A DNA stretch of 64,000 nt from Anaerolineales bacterium (GTDB lineage: Bacteria; Chloroflexota; Anaerolineae; Anaerolineales; Villigracilaceae), in contig JAUXUL010000001.1 in the NCBI GenBank assembly GCA_030680795.1, positions 186,001-250,000 of the forward strand. Direction: 5' to 3'. Position 1 is the stretch's first letter, and each line of letters starts with the position of its first letter. Under the pieces are notes generated by a model, which had not been told where the DNA came from, ran no database searches, and worked only from the letters and a program-made list of their open reading frames with translations. This document shows, one piece after another, positions 16,112 to 23,909 of the stretch. A program made the position numbers and the translations under genes.

Positions 16112-16906
16112 ATGAACAAAACTTTGAGCACGACCCTAATCGTTATCGCAGTACTTGCGCTGGCAAGCGGCGTCTTTTTCGCTGGAAGCATGTATGCGCG
16201 CGCGAATTCTTATGGTCCCGCAATGATGTTTGGCTACGGCAATAACAACGCCTACGGCCCAGGCATGATGGACGGAAATGGTGGCTTCAGCAGGGGGCCT
16301 AGCATGATGGGCGGGTACGGCTGGAATAAAGGAACCAACTCCAACGTCGCGCCCCTGACCATTGACCAAGCCAGGACGGCGGCTGAGAAATACATCCAGT
16401 CCCTCAATATTCAGGGATTGGAGACGGGCGAAATCATGATCTTCGACAACAATGCCTATGTCATCGTCGAGGAATCCGAAACAGGGCTGGGCGCATTTGA
16501 ACTGCTGGTGGATCCCGCCTCGCAGGTTGCCTATCCTGAATACGGCCCCAATATGATGTGGAATCTCAAGTATGGCGGTCTCGGTCATGGCTCGATGATG
16601 GGCGGATATGGCGGCCTGATGGGACGGGGTATGATGAATGGTTGGAATAACCAAACCGCACCTTCCAAAAATATCTCCACCGAAATGACCGTCACCCCCG
16701 AACAGGCTGTGACATATGCCCAGCAGTACCTCGATACCAATTACGCGGGCACAACCGCCGTAACCGATCCCATGCAGTTCTATGGCTATTACACCCTCGA
16801 CTTCGAGAAGGACGGCCAGATCATCGGCATGTTGAGCGTCAATGGCTACAACGGACAGATCTTCCTGCACACTTGGCACGGGAAGTTCATCGAAGAAGCC
16901 GAGTAA
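16112..16906 (+). CDS. Met/Gly-rich secreted protein with two PepSY-like domains
   Basis: 264 residues. A signal peptide or anchor (about 5-30) is followed by methionine/glycine/tyrosine-rich segments (GPAMMFGYGNNNAYGPGMM at about 35-53, GPSMMGGYGWN, GSMMGGYGGLMGRGMMNG at about 168-185), which resemble Cu(I)-binding Met motifs. Two similar alpha/beta domains, PLTIDQARTAAEKYIQSL (about 76-150) and VTPEQAVTYAQQYL (about 195-264), look PepSY-like. The ATG has GAGGAGATTACCC upstream. It precedes a two-component system whose kinase also has a Met-rich loop. A role in extracytoplasmic copper binding or sensing is inferred. Confidence 0.7.
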   Translation: MNKTLSTTLIVIAVLALASGVFFAGSMYARANSYGPAMMFGYGNNNAYGPGMMDGNGGFSRGPSMMGGYGWNKGTNSNVAPLTIDQARTAAEKYIQSLNIQGLETGEIMIFDNNAYVIVEESETGLGAFELLVDPASQVAYPEYGPNMMWNLKYGGLGHGSMMGGYGGLMGRGMMNGWNNQTAPSKNISTEMTVTPEQAVTYAQQYLDTNYAGTTAVTDPMQFYGYYTLDFEKDGQIIGMLSVNGYNGQIFLHTWHGKFIEEAE

Positions 16907-17034
16907 TTTACAGCACCCAGGTAGAATGAACGCGCCGACGATGCACAATTCGGCGCGTTTTGTTTCCTGCAAATACAGTTACAATATCATCAAATGCCAA
17001 TCGGAAATCGTCAATCATAAATTGAGAATTTCAT

Positions 17035-17718
17035 ATGATAAAAATCCTTGTTATAGATGATGAGCCCTCCATCGTGAATCTGATCACGGCTTATCTCAAG
17101 CCCGAAGGCTACGAAGTCTACACGGCCATGGATGGCCCATCAGGACTCAAGGCCGCGCGTGCGTTCAAGCCCGACCTTGTTATATTGGACATCATGCTCC
17201 CCGGTATGGATGGGATAGAGCTGCTCTCCCGCCTGCGCCGCGAATCAGAAGTGTACGTGATCCTGCTTACCGCGAAAACGGAAGAGACCGATAAGATCGT
17301 CGGCCTTTCTGTTGGGGCGGATGATTACGTGACGAAACCATTCAGCCCGCGTGAGTTGACGGCACGTGTCAAGGCCGCGTTGAGGCGTATCCAAACGGGA
17401 GCAGGCTCGGGGTCCGAAATGGGCGTGTTATCTTTTCGTCACCTGCATATGGATATTGGCGCACATACGATCACGGTTGATGAAAATCCGATTGAGTTAA
17501 CTGCCATCGAATTTGATCTATTAAAAGCACTGGCTGAAAATCGCGGGCGCGTTTTATCGCGCGAGCAATTACTCGAAAAAGTTTGGGGCGGCGAATACTT
17601 CGGCGAATTGCGCGTGGTGGATGTGCACCTGGGGCACGTCCGCCAGAAACTTGGCCGCGAGGATTTGATCGCCACCGTGCGCAGCGTGGGCTACCGCTTT
17701 GAAGATGAGCCGCTTTAG
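17035..17718 (+). CDS. OmpR-family response regulator
   Basis: 227 residues. Receiver domain (1-120) with acidic pocket VIDDEPS, phosphoacceptor Asp in LVILDIMLPGMDG (about 51) and the conserved lysine in YVTKPFSPREL (about 101). A winged-helix DNA-binding domain (about 130-225) follows, with LTAIEFDLLKALAENRGRVL and RVVDVHLGHVRQKLG. It is followed 15 bp later by its probable kinase. The target genes are not shown; the adjacent Met-rich secreted protein is the obvious candidate. Confidence 0.92.
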   Translation: MIKILVIDDEPSIVNLITAYLKPEGYEVYTAMDGPSGLKAARAFKPDLVILDIMLPGMDGIELLSRLRRESEVYVILLTAKTEETDKIVGLSVGADDYVTKPFSPRELTARVKAALRRIQTGAGSGSEMGVLSFRHLHMDIGAHTITVDENPIELTAIEFDLLKALAENRGRVLSREQLLEKVWGGEYFGELRVVDVHLGHVRQKLGREDLIATVRSVGYRFEDEPL

Positions 17719-17732
17719 GGTTGTGAGGAATT

Positions 17733-18881
17733 ATGACCGACTACTTTCGCCGTCATTTGGGCGCTAAACTTCTACTGTCTTATCTCGCCATCATCGTTGT
17801 GGGTGTGGCAGTGCTGATCATAGCCAGCCAGTTCATCCTGCCGACCTCTTTCAATCGCCACATGTTTGGCATGGGGATGATGATGGACAATGGGACAGGC
17901 ATGGGAATAGGCAACCAGGGCGTTGGCAACTCTGGCTTGATGCCACAGTTGTACGTTGATTTCCGCGCCAGTTTCAATGAGGCTCTGACGTATGCGGCGC
18001 TGGCGGCTATGATTGTGGCTGTCGCATTCAGTCTATTTCTCAGCCGCAGTGTGATCGCACCCATACTAGCCATGTCGCTTGCTACACAGCGCATCTCAGA
18101 AGGACATTACGATGAACGCGTGCGTGTGAATGGCAAGGATGAACTTGCGCAACTCGCATTGTATTTTAACCAAATGGCTGAAAAACTGAATCAGATTGAA
18201 TCCATGCGCCGTCGTCTCATCGGCGATGTCAGTCACGAACTGCGCACACCGCTGACTGCCATCAAAGGCTCGATGGAAGGTTTGATGGATGGCCTTCTGC
18301 CCGCCACCCATGAAACCTATCAACAAATTCACACCGAGGCAGATCGCCTCAATCGCCTCGTGGATGACTTGCAGGAACTCAGCCGCGTCGAAGCCCGCGC
18401 CTATCAATTGGATATTCGGCCTTTGGATGTTTCCACCCTCGCGCGGATTATGACCAAACGACTCAAACCTCACGCGGAATCCAAACGCATCTCTCTGGAC
18501 CTCGAACTGGCTCCTGACCTTCCGCATATCCTAGCTGACGAAGACCGCGTAGTGCAAGTGCTAACGAATCTGACAGGCAATGCATTGCAATATACTCCCG
18601 CAGGCGGCAGGATAACCATCTCTTCAAAACAAGTTAACAATGAAGTCCAGATCGCTGTCCGAGATACTGGCATTGGCATTCCACCCGAACACCTATCGCA
18701 TATCTTTGACCGCTTTTACCGCGTGGATAAATCGCGCTCACGTCAAAGTGGAGGCGGAAGCGGCATCGGCCTGACGATTTCGCGCGCCCTCATCGAAGCA
18801 CACGGCGGACGCATCTGGGTCGAGTCAGCAGGAGAAGGACAGGGAAGTACTTTCACTTTCACATTGCCCATACAAAAATAG
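17733..18881 (+). CDS. Membrane sensor histidine kinase with a Met-rich sensor loop
   Basis: 382 residues. Two membrane helices (about 10-33 and 87-110) enclose a short extracytoplasmic loop containing MFGMGMMMDNGTGMGIG (about 45-61), a run of methionines like Cu(I) sites. HAMP domain (about 110-162), H-box GDVSHELRTPLTAIKGS, N-box NLTGNALQYTPAGG, G1 DTGIGIPPEHL, F-box FDRFYRVD and G2 GGGSGIGLTISRAL follow in order. It forms an operon with the response regulator. Copper sensing is inferred from the methionines and the gene neighbourhood. Confidence 0.9.
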   Translation: MTDYFRRHLGAKLLLSYLAIIVVGVAVLIIASQFILPTSFNRHMFGMGMMMDNGTGMGIGNQGVGNSGLMPQLYVDFRASFNEALTYAALAAMIVAVAFSLFLSRSVIAPILAMSLATQRISEGHYDERVRVNGKDELAQLALYFNQMAEKLNQIESMRRRLIGDVSHELRTPLTAIKGSMEGLMDGLLPATHETYQQIHTEADRLNRLVDDLQELSRVEARAYQLDIRPLDVSTLARIMTKRLKPHAESKRISLDLELAPDLPHILADEDRVVQVLTNLTGNALQYTPAGGRITISSKQVNNEVQIAVRDTGIGIPPEHLSHIFDRFYRVDKSRSRQSGGGSGIGLTISRALIEAHGGRIWVESAGEGQGSTFTFTLPIQK

Positions 18882-18918
18882 CAATAGCGGCGCGTCCATG
18901 AAACGCGCCGCTATTTTG
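18881..18918. terminator. Bidirectional terminator between the kinase and the Sec-protein operon
   Basis: AATAGCGGCGCGT (18883-18895) pairs perfectly with ACGCGCCGCTATT (18903-18915) around a 7-nt loop and is followed by TTTTGATTT. It serves two convergent transcripts. Confidence 0.85.
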
Positions 18919-18932
18919 ATTTATCATTTTAT

Positions 18933-19394
18933 TTACGGTATCCAGTTTGACAACACATTCACGATCAAATCGGGATTAGCAGGATCGTTAGTTTTGAGAT
19001 GAACCCCGAAGTTATGCGGACCGTCCATGCCTTCATGCATCATGAAGGCACTGGATTCGACGATCGTGCTTTCACCGGGCTTGAGTACCATCGAACCGAT
19101 GGTTAATTGAGGCGGTCAGCACCCCTCCAGGACTTCGATGTACGGTTCTTCCTTGAAACGCAGTGTGCCGTCGCCTGTGTTGGTGATTTTGATGGCAAAG
19201 GTTTTATTGACACCGAAATTCACATCGCCGTAATCAATCTTTTGCTGATCCACAGCGATGGATGGGGTTCCATTGCTATCTCCGCCTTGATTGGCAAAGA
19301 AAAATGCCGCAACGATCAACAGGATTCCGCCGAACACGACCAGCGGCCAGGGGAAGGTATTTCTTTGTTTTTGTCCCTTATGTTTTTTGCTCAT
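18933..19394 (-). CDS. DUF1573-like membrane-anchored protein with an in-frame TGA, predicted selenoprotein
   Basis: The frame from ATG 19394 (AAGGAG upstream) meets a TGA at 19118-19116 (codon 93) and continues to TAA at 18933, giving 153 residues. A Lys-rich start and one membrane helix (about 14-32, PWPLVVFGGILLIVAAFFF) precede a DUF1573-like beta domain. Before the TGA: IDYGDVNFGVNKTFAIKITN and EVLEGC. After it: PPQLTIGSMVLKPGES, MMHEGMDGPHNFGVHLKTND and PDLIVNVLSNWIP. The family pattern (PGE, then tNDP) continues across the TGA, so the motif reads GC-U-PP. A perfect hairpin follows (19103-19087). The start overlaps the stop of the upstream CuA-cytochrome gene as ATGA. If the TGA were a true stop, the domain would be cut in half. 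Sec insertion is inference, but well supported. Confidence 0.8.
19087..19118 (-). promoter_or_regulatory. Predicted bacterial SECIS element
   Basis: On the minus strand the TGA is followed after 12 nt by ACCATC-GGTTC-GATGGT, a perfect 6-bp stem (7 bp if G-C closes the loop). The apical loop begins 18 nt after the TGA and starts with GG, both inside the accepted limits for SelB-binding SECIS elements (16-37 nt; G among the first two loop bases). Confidence 0.7.
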
Positions 19395-20401
19395 TGAGTT
19401 ACTCCTTGATAATTGAATTGAAATGAGTATAGGTATGCAATTAAATCCCAGATTTGTTCTTCGGTAAATATCGAGCCCCACATCGGCATACCCGTGCCCA
19501 TGCCGCCGCGCAAAATTTTACCCTGTAACAATGCGGGACTTGCGCCGAGCATACGAGTTGGGTCGGTGAAATCTACGGGAGTCTGCATTGTCATGTTATC
19601 TGCGCCTGTCATTGTTTGCGTGGACGATTCTCCCGCCGCGGCAAGGTCATCTGCAAAGACTCCATCCCCCGCGCCGTTCTCGCCGTGACAGGCGGCGCAG
19701 TTTTGGGCGTAAAGCTGCTGTCCATTTGCGAGGGATTCGGCTGTGGTGTTGGATTGCCAAAGGTAAGCAGCCACATCCCAGCGTTGTGAATCTGTCATTG
19801 ATGTATTGGACAACTCACCGAATACTTGATAAGGTGAATTTGCGCGATAGTAATCTGTTGATCGGTCAATTGGTAAATTGGCTGCCAACTTTCGTCCGCT
19901 GCTTGCCGATGGCTGACTGCTCGGGATAACAGGTGCCTCGTGCGGAGCGTCAATGTCGAGGCCGAGAGTCACATACATCGGAACCCGTTCGACTTCGCCC
20001 AGGGCAGGCTCCGCAGGTATCGGGGAGTCCGAAGCGCCCGTCACTTCAATTGTCCCGCGCATCCGCCAGTGATTGAGTCCGCACCAGCGCGTACAGAAGA
20101 ATGTGTAAATCCCAGGTCTATCAAAAGTCAGAGTGATGTCAGTGACTTTGCCAGGCAGAACATCTACACTCTGCATATCCATCTGGCCGACAGCAAAACC
20201 GTGAACAACATCATCTGATGTCAGTTTCAAATGAAGCGGCTCGCCAACATTGACTTTGATGATATCGGGATTCCATCCGCCATCTTCTGCGATTTTAGCA
20301 TGGATAAGCGGCGTGCGCGCCCAGATAAAGAGCGGCGTTCCGACCGTCGCCAAAACTGCCACCGTAATCAAAATGCGGGAGAGGAGTTCCGAGCGTTTCA
20401 T
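19391..20401 (-). CDS. CuA-type cupredoxin fused to a cytochrome c domain
   Basis: 336 residues starting at ATG 20401, which overlaps the previous stop as ATGA. One N-terminal membrane helix (about 8-27) anchors a periplasmic COX2/NosZ-like cupredoxin domain (about 35-135) with VVHGFAVGQMDM and FFCTRWCGLNHWRMRG, the Cys-x3-Cys-x3-His-x2-Met set of a CuA centre. A linker leads to a mono-haem cytochrome c domain (about 225-335) with CAACHGENGAGDG and a candidate Met ligand in GGMGTGMPMWG. This is the electron-carrier part of a terminal-oxidase- or N2O-reductase-like chain, but no catalytic subunit is nearby. A longer upstream open frame is only a shadow of the next gene. Confidence 0.85.
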   Translation of the reverse strand: MKRSELLSRILITVAVLATVGTPLFIWARTPLIHAKIAEDGGWNPDIIKVNVGEPLHLKLTSDDVVHGFAVGQMDMQSVDVLPGKVTDITLTFDRPGIYTFFCTRWCGLNHWRMRGTIEVTGASDSPIPAEPALGEVERVPMYVTLGLDIDAPHEAPVIPSSQPSASSGRKLAANLPIDRSTDYYRANSPYQVFGELSNTSMTDSQRWDVAAYLWQSNTTAESLANGQQLYAQNCAACHGENGAGDGVFADDLAAAGESSTQTMTGADNMTMQTPVDFTDPTRMLGASPALLQGKILRGGMGTGMPMWGSIFTEEQIWDLIAYLYSFQFNYQGVTQ

Positions 20402-21735
20402 AGCAATAACCAGAGCATGGCAAGTGTGGCGATGAAACAATAGATGATGACGGGAATTGAAGATACTTTTACTTCGCCTGCGGCTTTTTGCGCGGTTCGT
20501 GCGGACCAGATCAAACCGCCGACAAGCGCCAATGTTTGCGCAGGCGCGAGAATGGAGGTGAGCATGGGTTGCCACGCGGTGTTTGCAGTGCCAAATAAAT
20601 TCCAACCGAGGCCAAGCGGATCGGATAATGAGACAAAAATGTAGGTTGCATTGGTAAGCACAAAGGATAAGCTGAAGGCGACCCAGAACATCAGACCGAG
20701 TGGAAGGAGGGCGGTTGCGAGAGAAGCAAATACCCTCACCCCAACCCCTCTCCCAGCGGGAGAGGGGTTGGGGCTGAGGGAGAGTGAGAAAGAAAATAAT
20801 CCTGGCAAAATAATAAAGATCATCCCAAGAAAAATAATGACATACATAAACCACGCACTTGTTCCGACGTTATATGCGGCATCCTTGAGCGCTCCCCACG
20901 GCCCGAGCAGAACGCCCGCATAGATCATGGCGGAACCAAACATGATGAAGGCTTTGAAGGCTTCATCCATTCTTGTGGATGGCTTGGAAAGATCAGCAGA
21001 AAATGGACGAAGGTTGATCGCGATGTTGTCGTGCGGGCAGGTGCGGATACATTCCATGCACAAGCCGCAATAAGTGTTTTTAGTTAATCCGCCAGGGAAG
21101 ACGTCCCAGGGGCAACCATACCCATTTGCAGAGCCATTGTAGCAAGGCTTGCCATCGCAGGTTACACAAACCTGCTTTTCTTTGATCCGCAATTCAATCG
21201 GCGCTGTTTGGGAATACAAGCCGATAAAACCACCAACGGGACAGAGATAACGGCAGAAAGAACGACGTTCGAAAATTGTACTAAGTCCAATGGCGGCGAA
21301 GAGCATGGCGGCAAGAACGATAGCGGTTATGTTTGGTGTAGTGAGAAGAACACTACTGAAGAGGGCCAGCAGGAGAAACGAAATATTTTGCAGCCAAATA
21401 TTTCGCAAGGCTTTCGGCCAGCGTAGGTTGAGCCACTTTGGTTTTTTATCTGGGGGAGTCAATACTGCGCCGCGTTGCAGCCATTCTCCAGGAAGCGGGA
21501 TGGGACAAACCGCGCACCAACCGCGCCCGAAGAATGGGACGGCCACGAGAATCAGGATCGCCCACCACGCGATCCACACGAAGACAATGCTGAAATTATG
21601 ACTTCCAACAGGCGTGCCGATGAGTCCCGCAAGGATGGCAAAAACATATCCAACCAGCATCACTATAAATACAGCCAGTTGTGGATAGCGGCTTTTGAGG
21701 GCGTTCTTTATAAAAGGGTTGCGGGTAAGTTCCAT
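20398..21735 (-). CDS. NapH/NosR-like membrane polyferredoxin
   Basis: 445 residues with about 8-9 membrane helices. Family features: FGRGWCAVCPIPLPGEW and RRSFCRYLCPVGGFIGLYS near membrane boundaries (the CxxxCP pairs of NapH/NosR proteins), then a cytosolic ferredoxin region with VCVTCDGKPC and YCGLCMECIRTCPHDNIAIN, at least one complete [4Fe-4S] motif. Such proteins pass electrons from quinol across the membrane. Between two helices near residue 320 a repeat (20736-20790) is translated as LSPNPSPAGRGVGVRV. The gene overlaps the downstream CuA-cytochrome gene by ATGA and follows the CuA cupredoxin gene by 15 bp. Confidence 0.85.
   Translation of the reverse strand: MELTRNPFIKNALKSRYPQLAVFIVMLVGYVFAILAGLIGTPVGSHNFSIVFVWIAWWAILILVAVPFFGRGWCAVCPIPLPGEWLQRGAVLTPPDKKPKWLNLRWPKALRNIWLQNISFLLLALFSSVLLTTPNITAIVLAAMLFAAIGLSTIFERRSFCRYLCPVGGFIGLYSQTAPIELRIKEKQVCVTCDGKPCYNGSANGYGCPWDVFPGGLTKNTYCGLCMECIRTCPHDNIAINLRPFSADLSKPSTRMDEAFKAFIMFGSAMIYAGVLLGPWGALKDAAYNVGTSAWFMYVIIFLGMIFIILPGLFSFSLSLSPNPSPAGRGVGVRVFASLATALLPLGLMFWVAFSLSFVLTNATYIFVSLSDPLGLGWNLFGTANTAWQPMLTSILAPAQTLALVGGLIWSARTAQKAAGEVKVSSIPVIIYCFIATLAMLWLLL
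20736..20790 (-). repeat. CTCACCCCAACCCC repeat translated inside the polyferredoxin gene
   Basis: CTCACCCCAACCCCTCTCCC pairs with GGGAGAGGGGTTGGGG across AGC; same family as the intergenic copies near 4160, 5880 and 50330. It encodes the extra loop SLSPNPSPAGRGVGVR in frame. Confidence 0.75.
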
Positions 21736-21750
21736 GGCAGCGAGCAGTTA

Positions 21751-22218
21751 TCAGTGAGCAGTAATCAGCGGTAGGAGACGAGGAAACATCAAGTACCCGA
21801 TGCTTCCGATTGTTGCGATGATGGAAAGTCCAATCGAACGGTAAAACCATTCATTCTGCCCCACACTTAACTTACCAATCATGAACGGGTGCATCGCTCC
21901 GCAGGTGACGTTACATCGAAAACGGAAAGAGCCTGGCTTGTCTGCGAGAAAGGTCAACGTTGCAGTTTGACCTGGGTCGGCTTCGACTGAAATATCGTAA
22001 CCATCCACATACAGTCCATGTACAACATCCGTGCTGACTAATTCGATGGTAATCGTATCGCCAGGGTTTACGCTCAACTCGGAAGGAGTATATGAAAATT
22101 GTCCCGCTTCAATCCGAAAGGTCCGCTCCTGAGGCGTAACGGGGCGGACTGGGAATGGCGCAAAGGCCATTACCAGTCCAGCTATTATAAAGAGGAGGAG
22201 AAAGAGACGGGAGCGCAT
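21751..22218 (-). CDS. CuA-type cupredoxin (COX2-like) membrane protein
   Basis: 155 residues: N-terminal membrane helix (about 4-20), periplasmic cupredoxin domain (about 30-122) with VVHGLYVDGYDIS and FRFRCNVTCGAMHPFMIGKL, and a second hydrophobic helix at the C-terminus (about 130-152). Ligands Cys-x3-Cys-x2-His-x2-Met and an upstream His agree with a dinuclear CuA site as in cytochrome oxidase subunit II. It lies between the PCYCGC lipoprotein and the polyferredoxin in a tight operon, 4 bp after the former. Confidence 0.82.
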   Translation of the reverse strand: MRSRLFLLLFIIAGLVMAFAPFPVRPVTPQERTFRIEAGQFSYTPSELSVNPGDTITIELVSTDVVHGLYVDGYDISVEADPGQTATLTFLADKPGSFRFRCNVTCGAMHPFMIGKLSVGQNEWFYRSIGLSIIATIGSIGYLMFPRLLPLITAH

Positions 22219-22222
22219 GGGA

Positions 22223-22660
22223 TTAAGGGATGTTCGATGGGCCGTACTTTGAATAGGTCGCGTCTATGTAAGTCCTGGCTTCCTGAGGACTTTTTCCTTC
22301 CCGCAGCATCCGCATGACATCCTGCGTAATATCCACGCAGATGGAACAACCAAGAGCATGATTGTCGAATTTGATATTGCCCTGAGTATCCACATCCGAA
22401 ACATAACAGTCGTAATTCGATGTATGCCCAATATCTCCACAACCGCAATAGCAGGGAATATTTTTTATTACATCGGGGTTGGCCGCGGCAAATTGATAAG
22501 CCGTTTGCACTGTCACAGGTGCGGACTGCACTTCCGCGGGCATTTGGTCCATGGACATCATTTGCAGATCAGTGGTTTGCTGAGCTGAGCACGCGGGCAG
22601 GCTGGCGAGCGGGATAACGCCGATTAGCACGACGAAAAGAAATTTACGGGAAGTTATCAT
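22223..22660 (-). CDS. PCYCGC-motif lipoprotein
   Basis: 145 residues from ATG 22660, which has GGAG 9 nt upstream; upstream in-frame codons lack a site. A lipoprotein signal ends at LASLPAC (Cys at about 24). The mature part has NIPCYCGCGDIGHTSNYDCY, the signature of the PCYCGC family, and later HALGCSICVDITQDV and SPQEARTYIDATYSKYG. The clustered Cys and His suggest metal binding (copper is plausible next to two CuA proteins), but the family's function is not established to my knowledge. First gene of the five-gene operon that ends with the DUF1573-like protein. Confidence 0.85.
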   Translation of the reverse strand: MITSRKFLFVVLIGVIPLASLPACSAQQTTDLQMMSMDQMPAEVQSAPVTVQTAYQFAAANPDVIKNIPCYCGCGDIGHTSNYDCYVSDVDTQGNIKFDNHALGCSICVDITQDVMRMLREGKSPQEARTYIDATYSKYGPSNIP

Positions 22661-22826
22661 TTGGGCCATCTCCATTTCAAGCTTCAATCATCATATCCAG
22701 ATGGCCATTTTCAAGCCAGTGACGAATGCCATGTTGCTTGATGAAAATTGACCTGATTTATCTATATATTTGCCAATCCAGAGTCAATGATAAAACTTGT
22801 GGTTGATGTCAGACAGCGTGAAATGG

Positions 22827-22859
22827 CGTCATAAGCCATACGCCAAATGGCTTATGACG
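22827..22859. terminator. Strong hairpin in a gene-poor gap
   Basis: CGTCATAAGCCAT (22827-22839) pairs perfectly with ATGGCTTATGACG (22847-22859). It has no long T-tract, so it may be a terminator or an operator-like palindrome. The sequence from 22688 to 22826 shows nothing else recognisable. Confidence 0.4.
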
Positions 22860-22881
22860 AATGTCGTCACTGTTTTTGATG

Positions 22882-23043
22882 TTAATCTTCCTCGATAGGG
22901 TGTTCCGCTTCGCCCGCCATGAACGGAACGGGTTTCTGCTCGAAGACACGCAAACAGGCGCGGGTGTAGAAATAGACTCGCTCGCCGCGATACAGGGCAC
23001 TTGGATAATTTGCTGGGTCTTTGAGTTTGCCTCCACAGACGTT
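22882..23043 (-). pseudogene. YHS-like domain fragment without a start codon
   Basis: On the minus strand an open stretch reads NVCGGKLKDPANYPSALYRG, then ERVYFYTRACLRVFEQKP and FMAGEAEHPIEED before a TAA. This is a recognisable YHS-type metal-binding domain, related to the sequence at 23910-24188. In-frame TAA and TGA codons lie just upstream and no start codon fits, so it is probably a decayed gene. YHS domains bind copper or accompany copper ATPases, which fits the neighbourhood. Confidence 0.4.
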
Positions 23044-23132
23044 TTATATTCAGGTCATTGAATAGTTGTGACGGTTTGAGGCAATTGCAGTTGTCAAAAA
23101 ATGATTGCAGTGATTGATCATCCGCAATACAT

Positions 23133-23169
23133 AAATAAAACTGCCTCCCCATAATTGTCGGGAGGCAGT
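23133..23169 (-). terminator. Terminator of the DoxX-like gene
   Basis: On the minus strand CTGCCTCC pairs with GGAGGCAG (23141-23148 with 23161-23168) and is followed by TTTTATTTAT. It lies 17 bp after the DoxX-like stop. Confidence 0.75.
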
Positions 23170-23184
23170 CGGGGTGAAACAATA

Positions 23185-23754
23185 TTATTTGCGTTGGAAC
23201 AACAGTCCAGGTTGCCAGGGAGTGCCGATCTGGACAAGAAGCCAGCGGTCGAGGCCGATCCAGCCTGCTGTTTTCCAGGCAAGGACAAGCAGAATGGACA
23301 GAATTAGAAATACAGGGTTGACACTGGCTGAACCTGCCATCATGAAGTTCCAATTCATGAAGCCACCGATGAAGGCTGAAAGCCAGATAAAAATGCCGAG
23401 GATCAGCGCGGCGCCAACCAGCAGTTCACCCACAACCACCAGCTTGGCAAACCAGACATAATTGCCGCTATCCAGCATGAATTGAATGAAATTTCGATAC
23501 CAATCGAAGGCGATCAGCGGACGCGCAGGCGCTTCAGGAATGAGGATGGCGCGTGCCCAGAAACCTTTCAGCGCTTCGCCGCCCTGCATCCAGGCAGGGT
23601 TGGTGATCTTGCCCCAGCCCGATTCGATCCACTGGTATCCCAGATACAGACGAATGACGAGCCACAGCCAGGACATGGACTTGCTTGTGAAGAGGGATTG
23701 AGTGAATGGAATATTGGCAAGCTGATATTCTTTGGACATGGTTTGTGTTGTCAT
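23185..23754 (-). CDS. DoxX-family membrane protein
   Basis: 189 residues from ATG 23754, chosen for AAGGAG 6 nt upstream. Four hydrophobic helices follow an N-terminal amphipathic region: SWLWLVIRLYLGYQWIESGW, WFAKLVVVGELLVGAALILG, IWLSAFIGGFMNWNFMMAGS and FLILSILLVLAWKTAGWIG. This matches DoxX/DoxD-like proteins, some of which are quinone-linked thiosulfate or sulfide oxidation subunits and others are of unknown function. Its position between copper and sulfur gene sets would suit a sulfur-redox role, but that is not shown. Confidence 0.8.
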   Translation of the reverse strand: MTTQTMSKEYQLANIPFTQSLFTSKSMSWLWLVIRLYLGYQWIESGWGKITNPAWMQGGEALKGFWARAILIPEAPARPLIAFDWYRNFIQFMLDSGNYVWFAKLVVVGELLVGAALILGIFIWLSAFIGGFMNWNFMMAGSASVNPVFLILSILLVLAWKTAGWIGLDRWLLVQIGTPWQPGLLFQRK

Positions 23755-23909
23755 TTTGTGCTCCTTGAGAGAAATTTTTTGTTCCTTGCTTCGAACCCAT
23801 CTTACATCTCGCACAAAAGAAACAACAGCGCATATCCGCTTGTTTTGAACTACGCTCTTCTGCTTATGATTTTTATCATGGGGATACCATTCTGAATATC
23901 ATACTGTCA

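Noticed and set aside
16136-16972. Long open frame on the minus strand opposite the Met-rich protein gene
   Set aside because: It is a shadow of the plus-strand gene, which has a ribosome binding site, signal peptide and repeated domains; the minus frame has no recognisable domain.
20402-20854. N-terminal extension of the CuA-cytochrome gene by about 150 codons
   Set aside because: The extension is out-of-frame polyferredoxin gene and repeat sequence. The ATG at 20401 overlaps the upstream stop as ATGA and is followed by a membrane helix.
22809-23353. Minus-strand frame of 174 codons across the DoxX 3' end
   Set aside because: It reads through the DoxX gene in another frame and through the terminator; only the YHS-like fragment in this gap is recognisable.
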